Assembly (NCBI GenBank): GCA_963082975.1 | Contig: OY720345.1 | Location: forward strand, 16,208,491-16,272,490 | DNA: 64,000 bases | Reading direction: 5' to 3' | DNA from: Labia minor | Lineage: Eukaryota > Arthropoda > Insecta > Dermaptera > Spongiphoridae | Shown: piece by piece, positions 23,233 to 35,933 of the stretch | Layout of the letters: each line of letters opens with the position of its first letter | Position numbering within the stretch: position 1 is the first letter of the stretch | Program-made: the position numbers and the translations under genes | Notes under the pieces: model-generated | What the model was told of the DNA's origin: nothing | What the model saw: only the letters and a program-made list of their open reading frames with translations | The model's database searches: none

Positions 23233-23844
23233 ACTATCTTGCCAAATTTTCGATGTCGAGATTTTGATGTTTTTATACGTTTTGAAGGTTCCTGAATCAT
23301 TTTCACTAACAATAAGGTTGAGAAAAATGTCTGTCTGTGTGTATATGTATGTGTGTGTGTATATGTGTGTATGTATGTAGACAAGCTTACGCAAAAACGG
23401 TTTGAGCTAGAAGAATGAAATTTGGTATACGGGCATATTTCAAAATTCGTAGTTTTCTATCAACTTTTGAGAAATGTAGCTTAACCGGAAGAGGGTCATT
23501 ACCGACTACGTTTTGATTTTTTCCCTATAAACTGAGAGTAAAAATAAAGTTATATATTTGATAATTTTTCACACGATTAAAAATTGTATAAAACTGCTAT
23601 ATATAGAATTTCAGTTTGATTGAATCGCTGAAAGTACCAGAATCAATTTTTTAACACTGCAAATCTCACGCGCCAATACGTGATGTGGTGCCATCAACAA
23701 AGAGACAAACGTGCGCTGGTTTAATAAATAATATTTATTAATTTTAATTTATAATTTATAATTAATTAAATTTAATTCAAATATAATATATTATGTTATT
23801 TAATCCAATTCAAATTGCGAGATAGTCGATTGGAGACACTCCAG
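23233..23844 (+). mobile_element. Repeat family B, copy 5
   Basis: Full-length, from ACTATCTTGCCAAATTTTCG to GGAGACACTCCAG. It lacks about 20 bp near the left end (the hairpin partner) but keeps the TG microsatellite and the CACGCGCCAATACGTGATG segment. About 120 bp upstream of the tetraspanin start codon, so it may lie in the promoter or 5' UTR. Confidence 0.8.
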
Positions 23845-24324
23845 CTTATTTTTTATTTAAACTATTGATTGAAATTTTATAAAACCAATTAAATGTTAAA
23901 TGTTTTAAGCGTTTTTTTACGACCTAGAATAGAGAAACAAATTATATGTGTATAAGCTTAAATCTCTTACATTTGATAAATTAATTATATTGAGACTTAA
24001 TCGGCTATTAAGAATATTCAACGTTTTGATGGATTATAGAAAGGAAAATTTTTAAGATGAAAATCAAATTTTTGTGAACTCAAAAATTCCTCCCTTTCCT
24101 TCTCAGTGATTTCATCTGCTTATGATCAATAAAATCGAAAAATTTTATTTTCAAAGACTATTCTTATACCCTAATTCATTACAGTATTACAAAGAATACA
24201 ACTTACAAGAGAATAGTCAGATAGATGACTTCATCCTTGGAAAAAATGTGAACTAAGGTGAACATATTGACTAGTGAGAAAAACGGTACATTATAAAAGT
24301 AAAAAACGTGTCGTTGTTGTAAAA

Positions 24325-24553
24325 CAGTTCTTCTCAAACTTTTTGAAGTCACAGCCCCCTTGGAGCGTAAATCAATGTCACGGCACATTAGTTTAGATTA
24401 CTTAAATTTATAATTTTAAATTTCTATATGCAAACTTTTACTAGTGAATACATGCATTTACTAATGTTAACAATGACCTTATTTAATTATTATAATTTGA
24501 GTCACATTTTTCGAAATTCTACGGCTCCCTAAGGGGCCTCGGCCCACCACTTG
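24325..24553. mobile_element. hAT-like MITE
   Basis: Opens CAGTTCTTCTCAAACTTTTT and ends GGCCTCGGCCCACCACTTG, text typical of hAT ends (CAGTG.TTCTCAAAC...). Flanks TTGTAAAA and TTCTAAAA are an 8-bp duplication with one mismatch. About 230 bp, no coding. Confidence 0.6.
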
Positions 24554-27388
24554 TTCTAAAATATTGTTCTTTCAAAACCTTATTATAAAATTTCTAACAC
24601 TCCATAATATAATTTAATATTATCTAGTTTATTAAAAACGGGACAAAAATTTACATTTTTATTTACAGAAAAATTCCAAAAATCGGCATTGTCCCGTTCA
24701 AAACGGTACATATGGTCACTCTACAATTAAAGAAAGACTGGAAAATTTGATGAGAAGAGGAAGGTAGGAAGAAAATGATAAGAGATACAATATAAAAAAA
24801 ATGCTTGGAAGAAGTAAAGAATTAATATGAAGGAAAAATAAAGGAGAAATTAAAAAAAATTTAATAAGCATTCTATTAAATATTTTAATTGATTTAACTT
24901 TTCCAATAAAAAATAATTATTTTTTACAACTGTAGCTAGGAATCTATTTATTACAGATTGAGATGGTCACATGTAAAATTAAAACAAAAAATAAAAAAAA
25001 ATAAAAAATATGTTAAATAAAAAAAAATCACAAATGTGAGTGCAATATGTATGACAGGGCTACTTTTAAAAAGAACAAAAAGTAAAGTAGAAAAAATAAA
25101 AATAAAAACACAACACTAGGAATTTAATGTCCTTTTTTTAAAGCTGAAGAGAGTATTATAAATAATCGATGAAAAAAATATGAAATGAATTGAGAATGAA
25201 AAAAAGATGGGTTATGAACTAGCAACTATTTTTTCAGTTCACTGAAAAAGTTAACAATATCCTTAATTTGTATACCCAATTAATACTTGATGTTTAACGT
25301 TTCTAAAAAAACAATAAAATAAAACTATTTAATAAAATAATATATATAAGTGTAATCATATAAATATTATAAAAAATTGTAAATGTAATTTGTTAATCTC
25401 ACTCAAATCACACAAAGGTTATTTTTAATTTTTTTTTTTTTTTAATAAATAAAAAAACGAATTGGATTAAATAGTAATTATTTTCAAATAATGAAATTAA
25501 TTTTAATAAAAATAATTCCATTAATATATCACAGAGTAAATGTCATTGAGTTTCAAATTTTAAAATAATTAGAATTTACAATAAAATGACATTAATAATT
25601 ATTAGAATGAATTTTGATGTTTTTTTTATTTTCAAAAAAATTAAATAAAAAAAACTTTTTTCTTATCAATTATATTAATTTCCAACTCGTTTTTTTCATT
25701 TTTTTTTTTATATTTTCGATTTTTTTTAAGATATATCAAATGTTTTATATTCTTAAAATATATAAATATAAAATGTAAAAAACATTTTAATATATATAAT
25801 ACTATTCTTTTTTATAACTTGATAAGTTATAGATTTAAAGATAGTTATAATAATTGCTCACTCTAATACTTAATAGTTAGTTAACACAAAAAACACTACT
25901 TTATGCACTGGGAAAAAACTAAGGAAGCCATAAATTTCACTATACATTAAAAAACATAAAAATTCCAAAAAAAATTTTACAATACTTAATAAAATAAAAT
26001 TAATTATAAAATAAGTATAAATAAATTAATATCATTAATATAAAATGCATTTATCAAAAAATAGGAAAACAGTTAAATATATATATAAAATATATAAATA
26101 TATTTATATTGAAAGTATTAGGCGTTGATATATTATAAGTGAATAATTGGGAAAGCAAAGTTTTTGTATTCATTGTCTAAGACAAAACAGTAGAAAAAAT
26201 AATTATAATTGTAACAAAAAAAAAACAAAAACAAAGCAGAAACAAGTGAAAAGAGAAAATTAGTGATTTGATATCCAAAGATATAATATATGTATATAAA
26301 ATATGTATTTGTTGTCATAACATTCATAGAGAAAAGAAGGTTTAAATAATTAATGAGTATTTCAAAAATACTGTTTGTGTAATCATTAGAAAATTATGAA
26401 TTATTCAATCACATTTCATAAAATTTTTATGATTATATAATTCAGATTATTAATCTGTAGAGATTACTAAAATGAGTATATAGTTAAATTTCAAAAAATT
26501 AATACTATTGTTTATATAATTTATAATTTAATTTCGTGGATATAACCAACGAATATATTAGTAGAAAAAAATAACATGTGCAATAAAATATGTTTGATAA
26601 CTTCGATGTTTGATTTTGTTTTTTCCTCTATATCTCTCTAAGTTTAGTTGAAATATTAAACTTAATTAAAATTAGATAAAACTTTAAATAAATACTTAAA
26701 TAAATAATTTGTATGAGTATTTTTAAGTAGATAAAAGTATTAATATAAGATTATAATACCTTCGTTGTTAAGATTAGATTTAGAGATTTTTAATTTAAAT
26801 GTCTCCCCTAGTAGTATAAAAAAGGAGACAAAAAGAGATTTTTAGTATATAAACGCCTTTGGCAAGTTCGAGCAATAATCGATGAATATTTTAGTATATG
26901 TTAAAAAGATTAAGTCACATGTAAATCAATCGTTTTGCTTTTTTAAGTAAAAAAATGATGAAAATAATAAATTAAGTATCTTTTGATTGTAAAAAATAAA
27001 TTTGATGCCATTATAAATAGATATTGAGTAAATAAATATAATAAAACATATAATATATATAAATTATAAATTAAATGAAGATAAAGAATTTAACACAATT
27101 TATATATACTTAACTAATTTTGTGTTGTTTATAATACTGAAATTAAAATGTTAATTAAGTCGATTTTATAATTAAAAAAAATATAGTTTGCTTACTCTCT
27201 CTCTTGCTTTCTATATTCATTTAAAAATGGACGGGGGGATTTCAATAAATTAAATTTTTAAATAAAAATTGTAATAAGTAAAATGTGGCACAAGAAAATT
27301 TGTCAATTTTTTTCTTAATATAAGATATAAATTTTCAAGATTGAAATTTTTATTCATCTATCCTTTGTATATAAAATATATATATAAA

Positions 27389-27420
<32 letters not shown>

Positions 27421-28442
27421 GCTTTATCTTTATCACATGTTCAGATTTATCGTGAATTATTTATTATATATAATAGTTATAACAATGTTGAATCAATATA
27501 GCCTTAAAAATGTTTTAACAAGGTTTCAAAAATGTTGTGTTAATATATATTTTATATATATAAAATGTATTTTTTACTTATATACAATGAACCCCATAGA
27601 AATGATATTCTAATCATTTTTAATAAAGATATCTTTTAAAAATAGGTACATATATTATATATATATATATCTTAATTTGATATTAATCTAGTTATTTTAA
27701 AAGATCAAGCCGAGAGATTTATATAAAAATTATTATTCTTTTTCTTTAAGAAAAATTTTTAAAGGTATATCGTTGAGCATTTAAGAGTAATTGCATACTT
27801 CTATTTTTATTGGAACCATGTTAAATACAAGGTTTAATCATTTTAGTAATGATACTAAGAATAAAAGAAAAAATGATTGTAAAATGTTATATATATATGC
27901 ATATATATATATATATATATATATATGAATTTTTAAAGGGGTAATTTTTTGGCTTACTAATTTTTTATAAGACACTTTCCTAATGATTGTCTTATATTAT
28001 AATTATTCCTTATGAATTTTTTTTTTCATTAAAGCTTATAAATTATGAAAACACTCAAGTTTTTAAATTTACCTTTAATAATTATTTAATAATATCACGA
28101 GTTTTTAAAATATTTTACTGAATTCTTATAGTTCAATCAAAATAATAATTTTCATTTATAACATCTAATCGATCGGAAGCACTTTGAAATTTCCCACTAT
28201 AAAGAAAATAATTTAATTTTTTTTGTTCATTTGTAGCACCATATATATATAAATATATATATAAATAATTTTGTTTTAAATTTATCACAAAGGTTATTAA
28301 TATAAAATTATATTGAATATATATGAATTAAAATAATCGGAAGAATTTTATTGGGGGCCTAGTTCTTACAAAGAGATCTTAATCTAAAAATTGATTAAGA
28401 TACTGCTTTATTAATCTAATAATTTAAATTTAAATTTATTTA

Positions 28443-28518
28443 TCACTGTGGAGGTATTGTACTCGAAAGGTTTTGTTCATAACAACCACTCCATTATGTC
28501 CCCTCTGAGCTACATCCA
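28443..28518 (-). pseudogene. tRNA-Ala-like relic
   Basis: The minus strand begins GGATGTAGCTCAGAGGGG, nearly the 5' half of an alanine tRNA, and about 35 bases later has CCTTTCGAGTACAATACC in the T-arm position. No clean anticodon stem; probably a pseudogene or SINE head. Confidence 0.4.
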
Positions 28519-29023
28519 TAATTTAAATTTACTTTAGATAAATTTAAATAAGATTAAATATGAGAATTGTTTAAAGACGATTTTTTTATCTAAGTTTAAG
28601 TTTTCAGTATAATTTTAAATAAACATAGTTCATTTTAGATTTAAAAAAAAAACAGTCCATTATCCTTCACAAAATATTTTCTAATTTATAAATATTTTAT
28701 TGGAATTGTTAAAAATTTTATTTTTTTTTTTTAAAAAAATAAATGAATGATTTATTGATCTTTTATCCCTAATATATTTTTAATTTTCCAATATTTACAA
28801 CATTAGACATTTTATAAAAATAAATAAATAATAATAAATAAAATTAAAAATAGGTGTTTAAAAATAATATCAAGATGGCTTATTTCTTAAGTATAATATA
28901 GATTTTTTTGATTTGAGAAAATTATATCAAGATTTGAAAATAATATTTAAGTATCTTGGGTGTTTTCATAAATTATGTTAGCTTTGATAGTTTTGAGAGA
29001 GTAAAAATAAATGAGTATAGAAA

Positions 29024-32000
29024 TCATTGTGGTTCAGCTAATGATGTTGCTACAAGATTTAAAGGCAAATCGGCAAGATTTTCTTCATCATCATAATCAC
29101 CATGTGTTGTTGAGTCTGCTTCGTCTTCTTCATCTTCAATAATTTCATCTTCTTCTATCATTTCATCCATATCTTCTTCATCAGAAGGTCTTTCTCGTTT
29201 TAATTTCAGATGATAGGGGGAAGGACGAGTTCCTGCTTGTAGGGCAAGCATCACATGGGGTTGAATTTGTCTTCTTAAAGCTGCTAACATATCAATCGGA
29301 TCCTCAAGAACTCCAGTGTCAACTGATGATGGTGTTTGACTTCCACTTTCGCCGTTCCCAGAAACAATTACGCTGCCTCCACTTGGTGGAATTGCGCCTC
29401 CAAGAATTATGTTGGAACTATTAACAGGACTCCCTGTACAAGTTTGAGAGGTGGATTCTAAAAAAATAAAACAAAGAAAAAAATATACATAAGATAAGAC
29501 ATTTGAAAAGAAATATTTTATCTGAAAACAAAATCATTATAATAAATGTCAAATAATTGATTAAAGTTTGGAATATAGATTAAAAAAGAAGACTTAATAT
29601 GAATATATGGTAATATAATATATATTGTTTGTTTATAAATCGTTTTGATATGAATTATAGAATATTTAATTATAAAAATTTATAAATTAATAAAAGATGC
29701 ATAAAAAATTACAACATTTTGAAAAAAAAAAGATTAAGTTACTATTCCTATCGAAATAGTAAATATTTCTATGAAGAAATAAATAATAATAATATTATAA
29801 TTTCTATTATTATTATTCTAAAATTGCAGAATAATAAAAAAAATACATATAAATACATACTATTCCTATGTCTTGGTTGTCCTCCTTGATTTTTTGGTCT
29901 TCGACGTCTGGTGTGGATGGTATCTCTTCTCATAGTAACTGGACGATTGACACCATGCAATTTATAATAAAGTCCACAAGCATTACACACCATTTCGCCT
30001 TTTAAGTTACGTCTCCAAATAGTAGTTGTCATTGTACCACAATTGCTACACGCTAAATCTACTCGACGCGCTGCCAACTATAAAGAATAAAAATATAAAT
30101 ATATATATAATACTAAATATGTCTATATATTAAAATTTCCTTCAAGCTTATTAAATTCTATCAATTTAAATTAATTGAAAAAATTATAAATTTTAATTAA
30201 AAATATAACATAAAAGAATATTTCATTTTCTAATACTTACTTTACCACTTCCACTTTTTACTACACTTATTAAATTACACCAAGGTGATGAGCCAGAAAA
30301 ATCATGTGGAGGATAATGGTCTGGTGTAACAGTAACATGATCTGGTTGTGTTGCTTCCGCATGAGGATTGTTTGAAGAGTTTTTTACATCATCAGGAGCA
30401 TCAGCGGCTGAATCACAATCGGATCTCACAGATGACGCACGAGCTGATACTGCAGTTACAGCCGCGGCAGCTGCTGTGGTAGCATCGGTAGCTCTACTTG
30501 GGCAACTTTGTTTTCGCCGATTGGTTGTCTATAAAAAATATATTGTTTTATTTAATTAGGTGTATAGATATATATACATATAAAAAATAATATAAGTGAA
30601 ATAACTATAATAATAAAATAAAATAGAAAAAATTATATATATATATATACCTGAGGAACAGTTGGTAAATTAGTTCGATTACCAAGAACGGCATGATGAT
30701 TAGGAGAGGTTACTTCAATTGATAAATCAGGCACGGTTCCATCACTTCTTCTTCGAGTCATAAGAGAAAGAAGTAAAGAGGTTGCTCCAGGTGGGTGTCG
30801 AGAAGAAGCATTCGAGGGAGAAATGGATTCCATTCCATTTGTTGTATCTCTGGGTTCATTTGAAGAATAGTTACGACTATAGAAAAAGAAAATAAATTTC
30901 AATAAAAAGATCAAATTTTAATATCTATTTATTACATATTTACCGCATCTTTGCTTGCCATTCTTTAACTGCCTCCTCTTCACTTGGATATTGGCTTCCT
31001 TCATCTTCCTCTTCATCATCTTTTTCACATTCATTATCTCTTAAATCAACTTCACAATCTTCTTGGTCTTTAATAATCACTTCGGGCGCTAAAGTTTCCT
31101 CTTCTTCAGGTGGATTGGCATCTTCATCAATGCATAATTCTAATTCATCATCATCATCGTCTTCGTCATTATGATTATAAGAGCAATCTTGTACTATAAT
31201 AATAATAATAATAAAAACGGTTAATTGAATGTTTTCTACAATTAAGGAATTCAATCTCTTATTTTCTAAGTACGAATAAATTCAAATGTTAAAATATTTA
31301 TATATAATTGATTTTTTAAAAAAAGGCAATGTTTTAAAAATCAATTAAAAGATATGATATATACCTTCTGGTTTAATCATCGATGAATTTTGTGGATGAT
31401 GAGTTGTTTGTGAAGGTTTAATACTTGTTTTCTTAAATTGAGATTCTATTGGAGTTTCTTTTTTGATACTTAATAAGGCTGGTGGTTCAGATCGTTTCAC
31501 TTTTTGACTTTGAGGCACTATTCGATTATTTGTAATCTCATCAATATCAATTTTCTTTTTAGGAGAATTACCCTATAAAAAAAGAAAAAATATTTTAAAA
31601 ATAATGAAAATATATATAAAAAGAAATTTATATACATTAATTAAAATATTAACATTATATTTAAAAATTGAACCTGACCTGTTGAGTGATTTTTGAAATA
31701 TTTTCCGTATAACTTAAATATTGCTTTAAGATGGCATCTGATTTACGTGAAACTTCACGAAAATCATAAAGGGTGTCAAGTTTGTAACTACATTTTTGAC
31801 AAATTAAAGCTGGCAAATGATCTTGATCAGAGACCTATCAAAATTAAAAATTGGATTATTATAGTGTTTGCATTTTATTTTTTATCTTTCAAATTGATTT
31901 ATTAAATTAATTAATTGTATTGTAAAACAATTTATCGAGAATATATAAATGAATTTGAAAATATTATAAAATACTATAGTCAAATTAATTAATAATTAAT

Positions 32001-32689
32001 TAAATGGAATATTTATATTTATTACATATAGAAAATAATATTTTGATAAAAAAAAACAATAACAAAACATTTAATTAAAATTATCAATATTTTTTTTTAT
32101 ATTAAATGAATTTATAAAAAGACAAGATGAACAAATATAATATTAGTCAGGAAATAATGTGTCATTCATAAAAAAAATATAAATGAAATTTAAGAGTCTA
32201 CTATTTATAGTAAGCTAAAAATAGTTATCAGAACTCACAGAAGACTTAATTTTTATTTGTGCATTTTTTTTATATATGACAAATGTCAAAAATAAATACG
32301 AAAACTTTTTTTAAAATATATTAAAGTTGATTAAATATAATGTCAAAAAAAAGATAACAGTGAAAATCAAAACATTTGATTAAGTTGAAGTAATGGAGTA
32401 ATGGGTTCGGGAACAAAGGCTTTGGAGGTCTTATCAGTTGCATCTTATCTTATCATAACACATAAAGAACTCAAAAGAAAGCACGAATTTTAAATTTCCC
32501 AAAGACTGATTAGTTAAAATTTAGTGATGAATCAAATAAGACAGGACATACCAATATTGATAGGCACGACATAATTTTAAAAGGAAAGTTGCGTTGGGTT
32601 CCATCGTCATCGAAAATAGAAGACTTAACACCATCACAGGATAAACAAAGACGGCAGAGTTCGTAGAATTTCGGCGGCATAGAGCACAT
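29024..32689 (-). CDS. ZAD-domain GATA-type zinc-finger transcription factor (8 exons, 638 aa)
   Basis: A predicted nuclear DNA-binding regulator recognising GATA sites. Exons (minus): 32689-32552, 31834-31679, 31572-31365, 31193-30944, 30876-30651, 30528-30241, 30077-29861, 29457-29024; all phases agree and all introns are GT-AG. Residues about 8-90 are a ZAD-type domain with paired cysteines C12/C15 and C58/C61 ([30 protein letters not shown]); ZADs mediate dimerisation in arthropod zinc-finger proteins. Residues about 170-250 are highly acidic. A single GATA finger lies at 432-456 (CSNCG...[27 protein letters not shown]), followed by the basic tail [14 protein letters not shown] second acidic patch lies near 590-620. 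It has one finger rather than the two of vertebrate GATA1-6. I infer a GATA subtype with an N-terminal ZAD; the exact orthologue is not assigned. Confidence 0.88.
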
Positions 32690-35600
32690 TTTAAATGGAT
32701 ATTTTCAAACGAAAATTATTTTTTATTTAATACATTTAGATAATAAATCGTCTACATTAAGAATATAAAAAATTGTGATGATTTGTTATCTTGACAAATA
32801 TAAAAATTTTTGACGCCAACGACAAGCATTGTCGTCGCTAGACACTGTACCAGAGAGTTACATCTCAAGATGGGGCAATTGAGATTTATCATCTTCTGTT
32901 CTCCATTCATCACCCTTATTTACTTTTGACATATATTATCACCATTTCATCTCATATTATTTAAAAATTATAATTATTTAAGTTTTTTATTTATAAATCT
33001 GAATAAAGTGATAATATTTAATTAAAAAATGAAAAACTGACATCTGGTTTCTTAATTTTAAAAATATAAATGGTGGGAAACATAAACAAAGATTTTTATA
33101 TCAAATAAACATTAAAAAAATTTAATTAAGGGATATTCAATCATTATCATACTAACTCATTTTTAATACTTAAGTCCATAAGTATCTAGTCAATTAAAAG
33201 GAAATGAGTTTAAAGATTGTATATTAATAATAAAATCAAAAACAATGTTTTTAGTAAATATTTATACAAGTATCTTATAAAAAAATGAGAAAGATGGGGA
33301 GAAGGGGAGAAAGGCTAAGTTAAATTTAACATACATCTACCCCTTCCTTAATTTGTTTTTACTTAAAATTAAATGTTAATTCTTATTTTATAATATGTAA
33401 AATAAATGTCATAAAAAAGTCATTTTCAAATTAATTGCAAATTTTAGATTTTTAACTATTAATTTTAAAAAACAAGGGTGAATATTTTCCGAGTCAATTG
33501 ACTGCGAACCCCCCGCTATTGGCAAACATACTCAAATTTAAAAATTTGAATTTCTTTATTTATTTTATTTAATTCTTGTCGTGTAATACGAGAGAAAGAG
33601 AAAACCGAATTTCAAGAAGGCAATCGAAAAAAAACTGAACTGAATCTAGGAAAAAAAAGTAAAGATATTTTTCACAAGAATAAATAGTTTAGGCTTACGA
33701 AATAGTTATAATGTGTATGCATGTGTGAAAAAGAGAGGGGTTTTAATGAGATAATACTTGGTTGCAGCAATCACGTTTCTCCAAACATCCCTATCCTGAG
33801 CTACTACCATCCACTACCATCGAACTCTTATTTTCTCTCATCTCTTACGTGCCTTCCTACATCAGAGAATAACCTTATTCCTTAATTAAAATTAGTACTA
33901 ATATATAAACATAAATAATAAATCAATCTTGTAATTTTATTAATATAAATTATTTATTTGATAAAATGTTAATTGGAAATTTTTTTAGAGGCTCAAAACA
34001 CTTAACTTAAAAACATAACCTATAATAATTATTTATTTTTTTTCAAATAGTAAAAATTATTGGTAGATTTTAGAATAAAGAATTCTAAATTGTTTATATT
34101 TGTAATTATCATTCATTTATACATTGACTTTTAAGAGATCTGAGACTAAATATTATCTTTAAAAAATTTTTTGTTTTTAAAATATAAAAATATATAAATT
34201 TTGAAGATTGGAATTAGACTTATTTTTATAATTCTCTATCTCCAAATTTTTAAATTAAAATTTATATTATTGTATTTAATTTATTGTAATGAATTAATCG
34301 ACATTTTAATTTTTAGAAATTTTGTAATTAAAAAAACAAAACTAACTTGTTTTTACTTCTATTAATTAAATCAGTAAAAAGTGTTTCAAAATAAAATGAA
34401 TACCTGTGTATATTGGTATTTTAAGCAATGATTGTTCCAATAAATATAACTATATATTTCATTTTTATTTTTAATAAAAGATTCATGAGAATATCACTAC
34501 TAAACTAATATAATCGCATTAAAGATAAGATAACTTATTAATTATTCTATATAATAAAGAGGGCGTATTAGTATATATGTACATCTATTACGTATACATT
34601 ATGATAAGCTAGAATTAAAATTGTGAAATGTAAAAATTAAATAGATCATTTAAAATATAAATTATTTGATTTAAATATCAAAGTTCATTTTATTTTTAAT
34701 AAACTTTAGGGTATATTTTAACAATTAATCACCAAATAAAATCTTAACTAAGATACCCTAATACCCTAATATATAAATTACTTAACATATTTGAACCGAA
34801 AAATGGTTTTGGGAAGTGATTATGTTACAGGGGTTTTGCCAAAACTTGATCTACACGCTAAGCAATGTTACTCTAATTTTTTCGCTGACTACGCGATACA
34901 CAAGTACATATAGCAAAAATGTGCTCATTGGAGGAGATATGCATTTTTAGGAATTTTTTTTTAGATAAATACTCTTTAAAATTACCTTTTAAGGCATTTT
35001 AATTATTTTTGAGAAATTTGAATTTTTGCTATTTTTAGATGTAATTTTCTATTATAATATTAAATAAAAAAAATTCTTGGCAAGCCTATTGTTCTCATTA
35101 TACAAAAACTGCTGCGCAAATTTCGAAAAGTTAATGAGTAGTTCTAAACCACAAGACAAACCCATGCACAGACAGATTCGATAAGTTGGTTTAGTTGCTA
35201 GGAGGCCTGTTTAATTATCGGGCGTGAGGAAGCTTTTTTAAATGATTCTTGATCCGTCTTAAAGAAGAAGAAACAAACGGTCACCTAAATGTTCACCTGA
35301 TTTCCCAAACAAAGACAAATTATGGTCTGGAGTGTTATCAAGTATAATTCATGTTCCTAACTAATTTTAATTGAAATTGCAACGATATATTAAAGAAATT
35401 ATAATTATCATTTATTAGGGACAAATTTTATTCTAATGGATGACAATAATCATCCTCATTATGTCAAGGTTGTGAGCCAATAATTGGAATTAATTTCTTT
35501 GAGTGGCCTACTCATTCTTTATACACATAATTCCAATAAAATCTCTTTGTGAATGGGAATACTAATTATTACTAATTATTTAAAAAACAGTCGATTCCGG

Positions 35601-35933
35601 TCCGCTTGAACTTGGAAAAAGAAAAATCACTGAAGTTTGGTCTAATTTAAAATAAAAAGTCGATTTATCAGAGAAAGCCTAACTGATACCAGAGTTTTCT
35701 AAAATAATTAAAATCCTTAATCTCAGACACTAATAATAAAAATCACAGTAATATAAAAACTTGAACTATGATTAAGAATATTAAAAATATAAATAAATTT
35801 TAATTAAATTAATAACTTACAGCCTGCGAGTTTATTTAAGTAATCGTTACAAAAAAAATATAAACTTAAAAAAATAATGGTCTCAAAATAATAGATAATA
35901 AGTAAATATGATATGACTCTTTGGAATTAACTT
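32690..35933. other. Intergenic stretch between the GATA 5' end and the SNX14 3' end
   Basis: The first few hundred bases left of about 33100 are expected to hold the GATA promoter, but no core element stands out. A LINE-tail-like fragment (minus) lies at 33764-33850 (CACGTTTCTCCAAACATCC). A Tc1 transposase relic lies at 35270-35560. The rest is AT-rich with no supported gene. Confidence 0.55.
35270..35560 (+). pseudogene. Tc1-like transposase relic (catalytic core)
   Basis: Plus-strand text reads IMVWSVI and then LMDDNNHPHYVKVVSQ, matching the Tc1 segments VMVWGGI and the second-aspartate block MDDNARPHRA..V. After an in-frame stop, FFEWPTHSL recalls the following WP..SPDLNPIE block, but the glutamate region is lost. 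Multiple stops and frame shifts; dead. Confidence 0.5.

Larger units (their letters stand above)
23845..29023. other. Gene-free, very AT-rich intergenic stretch
   Basis: Between the tetraspanin 5' end and the GATA 3' end. Open frames here are TA-rich translations without domains. Recognised items are a hAT-like MITE (24325-24553) and a tRNA-Ala-like relic (28443-28518). TA runs lie at about 27390-27415 and 27890-27925. The first few hundred bases left of 29024 are probably the GATA 3' UTR. Confidence 0.6.

Noticed and set aside
26133-26327. 64-codon hydrophobic frame that could look like a membrane protein
   Set aside because: Simple product of AT-rich sequence; no conserved motif or neighbouring exon.
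27341-27613. 90-codon frame rich in Tyr and Ile
   Set aside because: Composition follows the TA repeats; no domain, no splice support.
30368-30559. Plus-strand frame rich in Ala and Val
   Set aside because: It is the reverse shadow of GATA exon 6, whose minus-strand frame fits splice phases and the protein.
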